The notes beneath the pieces are model-generated. The model was not told the origin of the DNA, searched no databases, and saw only the letters and a list, made by a program, of their open reading frames with translations. A program made the position numbers and the translations under genes. This document shows, in pieces, positions 1 to 8,561 of a stretch of 61,681 nt of DNA (its first letter is position 1; each line of letters starts with the position of its first letter). The DNA comes from an uncultured bacterium (GTDB lineage Bacteria > Hydrothermota > Tepidihabitantia > Tepidihabitantales > DTDR01): positions 1 through 61,681 of the forward strand of contig CALHQW010000014.1 of NCBI GenBank assembly GCA_938040315.1, in the 5' to 3' direction.

Positions 1-966
1 GAAGTGACAATTATTGACCCAATTCCTGATGGTCCAAGAACACCACCGAGATATTGGGCTTATGATGATATTGATAGTTTCTATGTGGAATGCCCAGATT
101 TTGAATGGGTTGAGATAAGAGATGTTGGTGTGAGATTGCCGATAACTGGTGATGACCAAACAATAAGAATTCCTTTGCCATTTCCAATTTACTATTATGG
201 TGTGAGGTATAGCGATTCTTTATCAGTATGTAGTAATGGTTGGATAAGTCCAATAAGAACAACTTCCACAGTTTATACTAATCAACCATTACCTGATCCG
301 ACATCAACAAATCCGAGTGCGATGATTTGTGTTAATTGGGATGATTTATATCCACCTTATGGTAATGGAATTTGGTTTTTGTATGATACCTTAAATCATC
401 GGATGATTTTAGAGTGGGATAGTGTCCATTATTATAATCCAAGGACCTCTTGGGATAAGTTTCAGATAATTATTTATGATACCACAATAAGAACCTATAC
501 TGGTGATAATGAAATAGTTTTTCAATATCTAACTGCCAATTATTACCAATCAAATACGGTTGGTATTGAAGATCAAACAAATACGATTGGCATAAATGCT
601 TTGTATAATAATACCTATCATCGGGCCTGTGCACCAATTGTTGCTGGCAGAGCGATTAAATTAACTACTGATACGGTTGCTTATATTGGAATTAAAGAAG
701 TTGCTAACAGAATAGAAAATAAAAAGAAAGAGATTATTGTTGCTAATCCCCAAAGAATATTAAGAATGGTTTTGCCTTTTAAAGAAGCCAAAATAACTAT
801 TTTTGATGTCTTTGGTAGAAAGGTAAAAGAGTTTAAGGTAAGAGATAAAGAGTTAGTTTGGGATTTTAAAGATGCGAAGGGTAAAAAGTTAGGAGCGGGT
901 ATTTATACTTTGAGAATAAAAGTAAATAATAATCAAGTTATTAAAAAGATAATTCATATTAAATAA
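1..966 (+). CDS. C-terminal part of a secreted T9SS-sorted protein (5' partial)
   Basis: The frame is open at the left window edge, so this is the end of a longer protein; the GTG at base 4 is probably internal. About 230 residues form a beta-rich module with motifs such as CSNGWI and CVNWDDL. The same module is nearly identical in the C25 peptidase downstream and more distantly present in the Kelch protein at 29001-31208. The final ~70 residues (ITIFDVFGRKVKEF ... GIYTLRIKVNNN ... IIHIK) look like a type IX secretion C-terminal sorting tail, which directs outer-membrane translocation and surface attachment in known systems. The next gene begins 8 nt downstream with a GGAGG site, so the two are likely cotranscribed. 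The catalytic or binding part lies outside the window. Confidence 0.8.
   Translation, partial: EVTIIDPIPDGPRTPPRYWAYDDIDSFYVECPDFEWVEIRDVGVRLPITGDDQTIRIPLPFPIYYYGVRYSDSLSVCSNGWISPIRTTSTVYTNQPLPDPTSTNPSAMICVNWDDLYPPYGNGIWFLYDTLNHRMILEWDSVHYYNPRTSWDKFQIIIYDTTIRTYTGDNEIVFQYLTANYYQSNTVGIEDQTNTIGINALYNNTYHRACAPIVAGRAIKLTTDTVAYIGIKEVANRIENKKKEIIVANPQRILRMVLPFKEAKITIFDVFGRKVKEFKVRDKELVWDFKDAKGKKLGAGIYTLRIKVNNNQVIKKIIHIK
41..690 (+). repeat. Long direct repeat, copy 1 (C-terminal beta module)
   Basis: Bases 41-690 align without gaps to 3712-4361 (constant offset 3671). The segment from about 300 to 680 is almost identical, with only scattered, mostly third-position differences. Identity falls off sharply on the 3' side, where the two sorting tails differ. 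This suggests recent duplication or gene conversion of the module. Confidence 0.9.
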
Positions 967-974
967 GGAGGGCT

Positions 975-3900
975 ATGCGGTATCTTATTTTATTTTTATT
1001 TATTACTTTAACCTTTGCTGGCTGGTTAGGCGAAAAAGGAAAATTTGAAGAGTTAGTAAAGGTTAATCTTGTTTCTCACAATTATTCGGAAGCGATTTTG
1101 GAGATTTCAATCCCTGGTGTGAAAACCGAAGAGATTGAGAAAGGTGGAGTTGTTTATACCAAAATCTATCTTCTGGGTGAAGAGGGAACAACTGAAGAAG
1201 TTGGAAAACCAGAATTACCAAAGATTGCAAGAGTTATTGGTATTCCTGATAATGGAAAAGTAGAAGTAGAAATTGTTGAGAGTAGATACGAAACTTATGA
1301 AAATATTCTTATCTATCCTCTCCAACCACCAACAACTGATGAAAAAGAGAATTATGAGTTTGTTATTGATCAATATTTCTATAATACCTCTCTTTCTTAT
1401 CCCGAAAATATTTTATATAAACTTTCTTATGCTCGTTGGCGGGAAGTTCATTTAGCAAATCTCCTTTTTGTTCCTTTTAATTATGATGCGGTTAATAAAA
1501 GATTGAAGGTTTATCACTATCTAAAAGTGAAAGTGAGATTTACTCACGGTTATTGGCAGACAAAGATAATTGAACCTTGGTTTGCTAAGGTATTAAAAAA
1601 GACTTTACTCAATTATGATGACTATCCAAAAGATATAAGATATATTGATTTGCCCGGAGTAAGATATTTAGTTATTACCCATTCAAATTTTGCTCAGGCA
1701 ATTGATACCTTAGTAAAATGGCACTTTAAGAGAGGAATTGAAACAAGGGTTATTTCTAAATCTAATTGGACTTCTCAAGAGATAAAAGATTCAATTATGG
1801 CAGAATATAATAGAAATTCGCCACCGGTTTTGAGATGGGTCTTACTTGTTGGTGATGTCAATCAAGTTCCGCCTTCTTATGCTTTTGGTAGTTTTCCTTC
1901 TGATTTTTGGTATTGTGATTTTCCAACAATTGATTATTATGGAGAAGTAGGAATTGGTCGTTTCTCGGTGCAAACAGTTGAAGAATTGCAAAGGATGTTA
2001 AGAAAAACATTGAAATTTATGATTAATCCACCATTAGATACCTGGCTTTCTAAATCGGTTCTGGTTGCCCATAAAGAACAATATCCTCAGAAATATTCGG
2101 CTTGTAAACGAGGGATTTATTTCCATAATTATCCTTATTATAAATATGATATGGATACTTTAATGGGTTATTTCCCTTATGCGACAAACGCTGCTTTAAT
2201 TGCCCGGATTGATAGTGGCAGAGTTATTGTCAATTATCGTGGTCATGGTTTAGAGACTGCTTGGGATGCTTGGGGTTATGATAATCAACGATGGGGAGCA
2301 ACTCAGATAAATGCCTTAAATAATGGCGATAAAACACCGGTTGTTTTCAATATTGCCTGTTTATGCCATCGGATTGATTATTCTACTGATTGTTTGGGTG
2401 AACTTTGGTTAAAGAAATATCCTGGTGGTGCGGTTGCTTCTTTAGGCGCCTCTAACCCATCTTATACTATCCCTAATCACGGATATGATTCAATGCTTTA
2501 TCGTTGTTTGGGTGATACTATAATAATACCAACACCGGCACGAAATTATAAAGCACCAATGTGGGATTTGGGTTGGCTAATGCTTTTTGCTGATGCTCAT
2601 ATTGCTTTAAGACACGGAGGTATTGGACAAGATAATGTTGAGATGTATTTCTGGCTTGGTGATCCAGCATTGGAAGTTTGGACAGGAATACCAATCTCAC
2701 CACTTGTTCAACATCCAATGGTAGTTCCTTTGGGTCCTTATCCGATGAGTATAACTGTTTTAAAACAAGGTATGCCATTAGAAGGTGCTTTAGTCTGTGC
2801 CTATAAAGAAAATGAATTTTATGTTTATGGTTATACTAATCAAGCAGGTCAGGTTATTTTAAATATCAATGCCCAAACACCTGGCGAATTTAGTTTAACA
2901 GTAACTGGTCATGGGATTTTGCCTTATACTGCTACTTGTATGGCTACTCCTGGTACAACTCCTTATGTAATTTATCTAAAACATTATATTGATGATGCTC
3001 CACCAAATGGCAATGGTGACGGAATTGTTAATCCGGGCGAAAGGATTAATTTGCCTCTTTGGGTTAAAAATGTTGGCGGTGCCTTGGCAGAAAATGTGAT
3101 TGGTAAATTGGTAATTAATGACCCAAATATTAATATTACCGATTCTTTAAAAACCTTTGGTAATATACCACAAAATGATTCTGCCTTCACTGGTGAAGAT
3201 GGTTTTGATTTTGAAGTTGCTTTATCTTGTACAAATGGTTATTTATTAAATTTCCGGTTAATTTGTAAAGATATTAATGATTCAACTTGGCTTTCTTCTA
3301 TCCCCATTTTTGTTGGCGCACCAGTAATAAATTATCATTCCTTAATTGTTAATGATTCCATTGGCAACAATAACCGAAGGGTTGATCCAAATGAAAGTGC
3401 CTATATTTATATTGGTTTAAGAAATCAAGGAAGAGGAAATGCCTACAATGTTTATGCAATTTTGAAATCTGGTGATAGCCGTTTCCATATCGTTGATTCC
3501 TTGGGAACTTACGGAACAATTTTGGTTGATTCAATTGCTTATAATTACCTTGATAATTTTAAAGTATTTGCTGAGCCAACAATTATGCCCGAAACACCTA
3601 TTCCTTGTACCCTTTATATTTATGGCGATAACGGTTATTTTGCAATTAGACCCTTTATAATTGTAATTGGTGAATTAAGAGTTTCTGATCCAACACCTGA
3701 TAATACTCAGCCAACACCAAGATATTGGGCCTATGAAGATATTGACACTATTTACGCTCAAAGACCAGATTTTGAATGGATTGAGATAAGAGATGTTGGT
3801 GTGAGATTGCCAATCACTGGTGATGACCAGACAATTCAAATTAACTTGCCATTTCCATTAAAATATTATGGTGTTCTTTATACTGGTCAATTATCAGTAT

Positions 3901-4601
3901 GTAGCAATGGTTGGATAACTCCAGTATATACCACCTCAACTGTGTGGGTTAATCAACCATTGCCTGATCCGACATCAACTAATCCGAGTGCAATGATTTG
4001 TGTTAATTGGGATGATTTATATCCACCTTATGGTAATGGAATTTGGTTTTTGTATGATACCTTAAATCATCGGATGATTTTAGAATGGGATAGTGTTCAT
4101 TATTATAATCCGAGGACCTCTTGGGATAAGTTTCAGATAATTATTTATGATACAACAATAAGAACCTATACTGGTGATAATGAAATAGTTTTTCAATATC
4201 TTACTGCCAATTATTACCAATCAAATACGGTTGGTATTGAAGACCAAACAAATACGATTGGCATAAATGCTTTGTATAATAATACCTATCATCGGGCCTG
4301 TGCACCAATTGTTGCTGGCAGAGCAATTAAACTTACTACTGATACAATTGGTTATGTAGGAGTAAAAGAATATCTTTCTCTTAATAAAAAGATAATTCCT
4401 AAAACTATTCCAACAATTCAAAAAGGTAAATTTAATTTAAATCCTAAAGATAACTTGAAATTAACAATTTATGAGATTACCGGCAAAAAGGTTTTTGAAG
4501 GTAAGATTGATAAAAACTGGGAAAAGAAGTTACCTAACGGAATTTACTACATTCTCATTCAAAAAGAAAAGATAAAGAAGAAAATTATTTATATTAAATG
4601 A
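975..4601 (+). CDS. Secreted C25 (gingipain-like) cysteine peptidase with T9SS tail
   Basis: The 1208-residue protein has a signal peptide (MRYLILFLFITLTFAGW), a gingipain-type propeptide region and a Peptidase_C25 domain at about residues 215-580. The likely catalytic His is in NYRGHG (about residue 424) and the Cys in FNIACLC (about residue 462). An Ig-like or CARDB-like stretch follows (about 620-900), then a beta module at about 910-1130 shared with the upstream gene, and a C-terminal sorting tail (LTIYEITGKKVFEG ... IIYIK). Known relatives are exported by T9SS and cleave proteins at the cell surface. GGAGG lies 6 nt before the ATG. The end overlaps the convergent MFS gene by 13 nt. Substrate specificity cannot be read from sequence. 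Confidence 0.88.
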   Translation: MRYLILFLFITLTFAGWLGEKGKFEELVKVNLVSHNYSEAILEISIPGVKTEEIEKGGVVYTKIYLLGEEGTTEEVGKPELPKIARVIGIPDNGKVEVEIVESRYETYENILIYPLQPPTTDEKENYEFVIDQYFYNTSLSYPENILYKLSYARWREVHLANLLFVPFNYDAVNKRLKVYHYLKVKVRFTHGYWQTKIIEPWFAKVLKKTLLNYDDYPKDIRYIDLPGVRYLVITHSNFAQAIDTLVKWHFKRGIETRVISKSNWTSQEIKDSIMAEYNRNSPPVLRWVLLVGDVNQVPPSYAFGSFPSDFWYCDFPTIDYYGEVGIGRFSVQTVEELQRMLRKTLKFMINPPLDTWLSKSVLVAHKEQYPQKYSACKRGIYFHNYPYYKYDMDTLMGYFPYATNAALIARIDSGRVIVNYRGHGLETAWDAWGYDNQRWGATQINALNNGDKTPVVFNIACLCHRIDYSTDCLGELWLKKYPGGAVASLGASNPSYTIPNHGYDSMLYRCLGDTIIIPTPARNYKAPMWDLGWLMLFADAHIALRHGGIGQDNVEMYFWLGDPALEVWTGIPISPLVQHPMVVPLGPYPMSITVLKQGMPLEGALVCAYKENEFYVYGYTNQAGQVILNINAQTPGEFSLTVTGHGILPYTATCMATPGTTPYVIYLKHYIDDAPPNGNGDGIVNPGERINLPLWVKNVGGALAENVIGKLVINDPNINITDSLKTFGNIPQNDSAFTGEDGFDFEVALSCTNGYLLNFRLICKDINDSTWLSSIPIFVGAPVINYHSLIVNDSIGNNNRRVDPNESAYIYIGLRNQGRGNAYNVYAILKSGDSRFHIVDSLGTYGTILVDSIAYNYLDNFKVFAEPTIMPETPIPCTLYIYGDNGYFAIRPFIIVIGELRVSDPTPDNTQPTPRYWAYEDIDTIYAQRPDFEWIEIRDVGVRLPITGDDQTIQINLPFPLKYYGVLYTGQLSVCSNGWITPVYTTSTVWVNQPLPDPTSTNPSAMICVNWDDLYPPYGNGIWFLYDTLNHRMILEWDSVHYYNPRTSWDKFQIIIYDTTIRTYTGDNEIVFQYLTANYYQSNTVGIEDQTNTIGINALYNNTYHRACAPIVAGRAIKLTTDTIGYVGVKEYLSLNKKIIPKTIPTIQKGKFNLNPKDNLKLTIYEITGKKVFEGKIDKNWEKKLPNGIYYILIQKEKIKKKIIYIK
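3712..4361 (+). repeat. Long direct repeat, copy 2 (C-terminal beta module)
   Basis: Second copy of the repeat at 41-690, inside the C25 peptidase gene and in the same orientation and reading frame. The best-conserved core is about 3971-4351. Confidence 0.9.
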
Positions 4602-5740
4602 CGCTTCTCTTTTACAAATAATAAAATAATTACTGCGAGGATAGTCAAAAAGAGAGAAAAATAAAAAGGTGCTTTCATATTAAATATTTCCCATAAAATA
4701 CCAGCAATAAAAGAAGAGAGAAGGGCGATTATTCCATTTATCATTTGGAAAAAACCAATTCCCGTTGCCCGAAATTCCAAAGGCGATAATTCGGAGACTA
4801 AGGCTCTTTGACTTGGTTCTAAAGAAGCCTTATTTAAACCATAAATTAGAAAAATAAAGAATAACAAAAATTTTGATTTAAGATAAATAAATCCTAAGAT
4901 CGCAATAATCCAAAAAAGATAACCCAAAAATAAAGTAAATTTTCTTGAAGTCTCATCAGCCAGTCTACCAAAAGGAAAAGAAAATAAAGAGGCAGTTAAG
5001 GTAAATATAAGATAAAATAAAGGAATAAAAGTTTCTTGATAGCCAACATCCTTAGCATAAATTAAAAGAAAGGAATAAGAGAAATAAGAGAGAGAAAATA
5101 AAGAAGAAGAAAAAAGATAGAGATAATAATTTTTATCAAAGAATTTAAAAGAGAAATTTAAAATTTTATCTTTCTTTTTGTTCTCCCTCTCTCTTTCTTT
5201 GATAAAAAGGATTATTAAAAAAGCACTAATTAAAGAGGGAAGGGCTGCTAGCAAAAATAATTTTCTAAAACCAAAAAACTTAAAAAATAAGAGGGCAATC
5301 ATAATTCCACAAACCGCTCCCAAGTTATCCATCGCTCTTAGAAAGCCAAAGTTTCTTCCTCGATCTTTATCATTAGAGATATCAGCAATTATCGCATCCC
5401 TTGGTGCCTGACGAATCTTACCAGCACGGTCAAAAATTTTTAAAGGAATAAGAATAGGCCAAGATTTTGCTAAAGCATAACCAATCCTTGACAAAGAACC
5501 AAAAAGATAACCAAGCCAAACAAATACTTTCCTTTTCTTTATTCTATCAGCCAGATAACCAGAAAAAAAAGATGATAATGAGACTATCGCATCGCCAATT
5601 CCATCAATCAAACCTAAGGCGACCATATTTGCTTTTAAACTTTTGATAAATAAAGGCCATAAAGGATAAATAATATCTGAACCTAAATCGTTTAAAAAGG
5701 AAGCAATAGCAAAAATATTAATAACTTTTCTTTTTTCCAT
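4589..5740 (-). CDS. Major facilitator superfamily transporter
   Basis: This 383-residue polytopic protein has about 12 hydrophobic segments and the MFS loop 2-3 signature in GYLADRIKKRKV (about residues 60-71); a second copy, GRLADETSRK, occurs in the C-terminal half. MFS proteins are secondary transporters; the substrate here cannot be inferred and the nearby genes give no clue. The ATG lies 5 nt downstream of a TATAAT box with no Shine-Dalgarno sequence, suggesting a leaderless message. The 3' end overlaps the convergent peptidase gene. Confidence 0.85.
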   Translation of the reverse strand: MEKRKVINIFAIASFLNDLGSDIIYPLWPLFIKSLKANMVALGLIDGIGDAIVSLSSFFSGYLADRIKKRKVFVWLGYLFGSLSRIGYALAKSWPILIPLKIFDRAGKIRQAPRDAIIADISNDKDRGRNFGFLRAMDNLGAVCGIMIALLFFKFFGFRKLFLLAALPSLISAFLIILFIKERERENKKKDKILNFSFKFFDKNYYLYLFSSSLFSLSYFSYSFLLIYAKDVGYQETFIPLFYLIFTLTASLFSFPFGRLADETSRKFTLFLGYLFWIIAILGFIYLKSKFLLFFIFLIYGLNKASLEPSQRALVSELSPLEFRATGIGFFQMINGIIALLSSFIAGILWEIFNMKAPFYFSLFLTILAVIILLFVKEKRHLI

Positions 5741-5745
5741 AGAGA

Positions 5746-5773
5746 ATTATAAAAATAATATATAAAAAATCAA
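5746..5773 (-). promoter_or_regulatory. Predicted promoter of the MFS gene
   Basis: On the minus strand, TTGATT (5773-5768), a 16-nt spacer, then TATAAT (5751-5746). The start codon follows after only 5 nt. Confidence 0.65.
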
Positions 5774-5784
5774 AGATTTTACTC

Positions 5785-5813
5785 TTGACTTTTATAAGTT
5801 TTTATGTTATAAT
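5785..5813 (+). promoter_or_regulatory. Predicted promoter of the FmdB-like gene
   Basis: TTGACT (5785-5790), a 17-nt spacer, TATAAT (5808-5813), then 7 nt to the ATG at 5821. It is a near-consensus sigma-70 type promoter with transcription predicted to start at the initiation codon. Confidence 0.75.
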
Positions 5814-5820
5814 TATTTAT

Positions 5821-6030
5821 ATGCCAATATACGAATATATTTGTTTAAAATGTAAAAAGGAGTTTGAAGAGTTGGTTTTAAATAAAGAGGAGGAGGTTAG
5901 ATGTCCGGCTTGTGGCAGTAAAGAATTAGAAAAAAAATTCTCTCCTTTTGCTACCCAAGGGTTAGAGAAAAATGTGGGTAGTAAAGGATGTTTTGGTTGC
6001 ACTGCCACAAGTTGTGCAAGTTGTAGATAA
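5821..6030 (+). CDS. FmdB-family zinc ribbon protein
   Basis: The 69-residue protein starts MPIYEYICLKCKKEFEEL, the usual opening of the FmdB/CxxC_CXXC_SSSS zinc ribbon family, with paired CxxC motifs (CLKC and CPAC) for one zinc ion. The C-terminus is extra Cys-rich (CFGCTATSCASC). I chose the ATG at 5821 rather than an upstream in-frame codon because the family begins at this Met and because the -10 box lies just upstream. Function in the family is poorly known; a role as a small regulator or metal-binding protein is inferred. A second FmdB-like gene lies at 59531-59749. Confidence 0.85.
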   Translation: MPIYEYICLKCKKEFEELVLNKEEEVRCPACGSKELEKKFSPFATQGLEKNVGSKGCFGCTATSCASCR

Positions 6031-6047
6031 AGGGAGAAGGAGGGAGT

Positions 6048-6344
6048 ATGACAATAACAAAACAACAACTTGTTGAAGAAATATTTCGGGAACTATCATC
6101 GCCCAGATTATTAAGAAAGGATGTTGCTGACATTGTCCAAAAGTTTTTGGATAAAATAATTGATAATTTAGCCGAAGGAAATCGGATTGAACTTCGTGGT
6201 TTTGGTGTTTTCAATACGAAATTAAGAAAACCAAAGATTGCGCGGAATCCAAAGACTAATGAACCAGTAAGTCTGCCACCGAGGAGGGTACCAATTTTTC
6301 GAGCATCAAAAATTTTTAAAGAAACATTAAAAGTGGGGAGTTAG
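6048..6344 (+). CDS. HU/IHF-family DNA-binding protein
   Basis: The 98-residue protein has the bacterial histone-like fold: an N-terminal helical dimerisation region, the conserved GNRIELRGFGVF strand, and the DNA-binding arm with ARNPKTNEPVSLP. It bends and compacts DNA as a dimer. The ELRGFG context resembles both HU and IHF, so the subgroup is not decided. AGGAGGG lies just before the ATG. It sits 17 nt after the FmdB gene, probably in one transcript with it and with the 29-aa basic peptide that follows. Confidence 0.92.
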   Translation: MTITKQQLVEEIFRELSSPRLLRKDVADIVQKFLDKIIDNLAEGNRIELRGFGVFNTKLRKPKIARNPKTNEPVSLPPRRVPIFRASKIFKETLKVGS

Positions 6345-6346
6345 GT

Positions 6347-6436
6347 ATGCCTTGTGGAAGAAAAAGAAAACTAAAAAAGGTAAAAAGACATTGGTACAAG
6401 AAAAGAAGAAAATTAATGCGCCATAAGAAAAAATAA
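6347..6436 (+). CDS. AURKAIP1/COX24-domain small ribosomal-type peptide
   Basis: A 29-residue, extremely basic ORF starts MPCGRKRKLKKVKRHWYKK and ends RRKLMRHKKK. It begins 2 nt after the HU stop codon. Its pattern (MPxGKKRKxxKxxxHKxKKRxRxxRHKKK) matches the tiny bacterial proteins annotated as AURKAIP1/COX24 domain, which relate to mitochondrial mS38 and actinobacterial bS22 of the small ribosomal subunit. It is easily missed because of its size. The identification rests on sequence resemblance from memory; the ribosomal role is by family analogy. Its stop abuts the stop of the convergent zinc-binding gene. Confidence 0.7.
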   Translation: MPCGRKRKLKKVKRHWYKKRRKLMRHKKK

Positions 6437-6970
6437 TTAAGATAAAAGGGAAAAGGTTTTGAAATAATCTTCTTCTTTATTTCTTAAATCTTTAATAATC
6501 TTTCCTTCTAATTTTAATAAAGTAAGGAGGGTATCTTTATCATATTTTTTGAATTCTTCTTTTCCATTTAAATGATTTTTAATCAAATTTTCAATTGTTT
6601 CGTAAATTAGTTGTTTTCTAATATCAATAATCTTTGGTTCATAAATTAGATTTTTTGTTTCTAATCTCATTTTTTCAATTAAGATTTCTAAAACTTCTAA
6701 GACTTCTTCTTCTTTTAAATCTTTTAGTCGGTTATTTTTTAAGTAAATAAGTTCTCTTCTTAAATTTTTATTAAAATCTTCTTCATAATTTAACAAAGGG
6801 ATATCAAGTTTTTCTTTTAAATAGGTTTGGGCAGTTTTTAAATAGGGACAATCTTTTGGGCAAATTATTCCTTCTCTTTTTTTACCACAACAAAGGGAGC
6901 AAATATAATTTTGATAATAAAGGCAAAATCTTTTGCTAATTCTTTTATTACAGAGAAAACATTTTTTCAT
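6437..6970 (-). CDS. Cys-rich zinc-binding protein coupled to rnfB, unknown function
   Basis: I do not recognise the family of this 177-residue protein. The N-terminal 50 residues hold four paired cysteine motifs (CFLC, CSLCC and CPKDC among them), suggesting one or two zinc or iron-sulfur sites; the rest is charged and predicted helical. Its start overlaps the end of rnfB by 4 nt, so it is translationally coupled to the rnf operon as its last gene. A role in assembly or regulation of the Rnf complex is only a guess from position. Confidence 0.75.
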   Translation of the reverse strand: MKKCFLCNKRISKRFCLYYQNYICSLCCGKKREGIICPKDCPYLKTAQTYLKEKLDIPLLNYEEDFNKNLRRELIYLKNNRLKDLKEEEVLEVLEILIEKMRLETKNLIYEPKIIDIRKQLIYETIENLIKNHLNGKEEFKKYDKDTLLTLLKLEGKIIKDLRNKEEDYFKTFSLLS

Positions 6971-7968
6971 ATTACTTTTTGAGTATAACCTAAGGCGCCA
7001 ACCATTGTAATTGCTTTAATTGGGCAAACCCGAAAACATTCGCCACAACCAACACATTTTTCAATTATTACTTTATGCCTTTCCTTTGGATTACCTTCAA
7101 TGGCTTTAAACTGGCAAACTTTTACACATTCGCCACAGCCATTACAAGTGGTATCAATTAAAGCGTAAGGTCTTTTCTTTACCTTATCCACATAAGACTT
7201 TGTTGGACATTTTTGATAACAGATACCACAATCAATACACTTTTCCAAATCCATAACTGGTAAATTATTTTCCATTTTTAAGGCATCGTAGGGACAAACT
7301 TTCACACAGATGCCACAAGCAAAACAGCCAACTTTACAAACTTCTCTCACCTCTTTTCCTTTATCGGGCGAGACACAGGCAAGATAGACAAGTTTTGTTT
7401 TGGGAATAAGTTTTAAAACGCCTTTGGGACATTCTTTTACGCAGATACCACAACCAGTGCATTTATCCTCATCAATTATGGGCAATCTTTTCTTTTCATC
7501 CATTTTGATAGCACCAAAAGGACAGACATTAACACAAGTACCTAATCCTAAACAACCAAAAGGGCAGGCTTTCATTCCTTGGTGAATAATATTGGCTTCT
7601 TTACAATCTAAATGACCGTCATAAATAAATCTCTCTTTACATTCCTCAATACCACCTTGGCAGGTTAATACCGCAACCATTTTTTCTTTTGCTTCAATTT
7701 TTATACCTAAAATTTCGGCGATCCTTTCTGCTACTTCCTTTCCACCAACCGGGCAACGGTTTGGTTCAACTTCTCCTTTGACAATTGCTTCGGCATAATT
7801 CTCGCAACCAGCATAACCACAAGCACCACAATTAGCATTTGGTAAAACTTTTGTTAATAAGGCAACTTTCTCATCTACTGAGACCGCTAATTTTTTGTGG
7901 GCAATAGTTAGAATCGTTGCCATCAAAATTCCTAAGATACCCAAAAGCAAAATAGAGATAATAATCAT
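6967..7968 (-). CDS. rnfB: Rnf electron transport complex subunit B, long multi-cluster form
   Basis: The 333-residue protein has one N-terminal membrane helix, then the RnfB Fe-S domain (NCGACGYAGCENY ... C), then six ferredoxin-type CxxCxxxCxxxC-like motifs (for example CTGCGICVKECP, CIDCGICYQKCP, CVGCGECFRVCP). Proteobacterial RnfB has only two of these; the long form resembles that of acetogens such as Acetobacterium. RnfB is the likely entry point for electrons from reduced ferredoxin. It overlaps rnfA by 4 nt upstream and the Cys-rich gene by 4 nt downstream. Confidence 0.93.
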   Translation of the reverse strand: MIIISILLLGILGILMATILTIAHKKLAVSVDEKVALLTKVLPNANCGACGYAGCENYAEAIVKGEVEPNRCPVGGKEVAERIAEILGIKIEAKEKMVAVLTCQGGIEECKERFIYDGHLDCKEANIIHQGMKACPFGCLGLGTCVNVCPFGAIKMDEKKRLPIIDEDKCTGCGICVKECPKGVLKLIPKTKLVYLACVSPDKGKEVREVCKVGCFACGICVKVCPYDALKMENNLPVMDLEKCIDCGICYQKCPTKSYVDKVKKRPYALIDTTCNGCGECVKVCQFKAIEGNPKERHKVIIEKCVGCGECFRVCPIKAITMVGALGYTQKVI

Positions 7969-8555
7969 AAGGAAGCACCAAAAAGGTTAGCAAAACCTAA
8001 AAAGGCTAAAGATACTAAACTGGCAGCAATGAAGGCAATAGGATATCCTTTAAAAGAATGAGAAATTGGAGCATAGTCTAATTTCTCTCTGATGGCAGCA
8101 AAAAGAATAATCACGAGCATAAATCCCAAACCGGTTCCTAACGCAAAGATTATTGTATTTAATAAATGGAAACGATAATCAATTACTAAAAAGGTTGTTC
8201 CCAAAATAGCACAATTAGTAGTTATTAAGGGCAAGTAAATTCCTAAGGCATTATATAATTGGCGATAACTCTTTTTTAAAAACATTTCCACAAATTGGAC
8301 TAAACTGGCAATTACTAAAATAAAAGAAGCAGTCCTTAGAAATTGAAGGTTTAAAGGTATTAAAAAGAAATGGTAAATTGGATAAGTAATCAGTGTTGCC
8401 AAAAGCATTACAAAAATAACTGCCAATCCCATACCAAAGGAAGTGGAAATTCTTGTTGAAACACCAAAGAAAGGGCAAAGTCCAATATAGCGCATTAATA
8501 AAATATTCTGGACTAAAAAACTGGCAAAAAATACTTTAACTGGTGAGATATTCAT
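7965..8555 (-). CDS. rnfA: Rnf complex membrane subunit A
   Basis: The 196-residue protein has about six transmembrane helices and typical RnfA segments such as NILLMRYIGLCPFFGVS and NCAILG. RnfA and RnfE are homologous membrane subunits of inverted topology that hold an intramembrane iron-sulfur centre and form part of the ion path. The gene lies between rnfE and rnfB in the usual order. Confidence 0.92.
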   Translation of the reverse strand: MNISPVKVFFASFLVQNILLMRYIGLCPFFGVSTRISTSFGMGLAVIFVMLLATLITYPIYHFFLIPLNLQFLRTASFILVIASLVQFVEMFLKKSYRQLYNALGIYLPLITTNCAILGTTFLVIDYRFHLLNTIIFALGTGLGFMLVIILFAAIREKLDYAPISHSFKGYPIAFIAASLVSLAFLGFANLFGASL

Positions 8556-8561
8556 AATTCT

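Noticed and set aside
2518-2778. Antisense ORFs inside the C25 peptidase and other long genes
   Set aside because: No ribosome sites or recognisable domains; they shadow well-supported coding regions.
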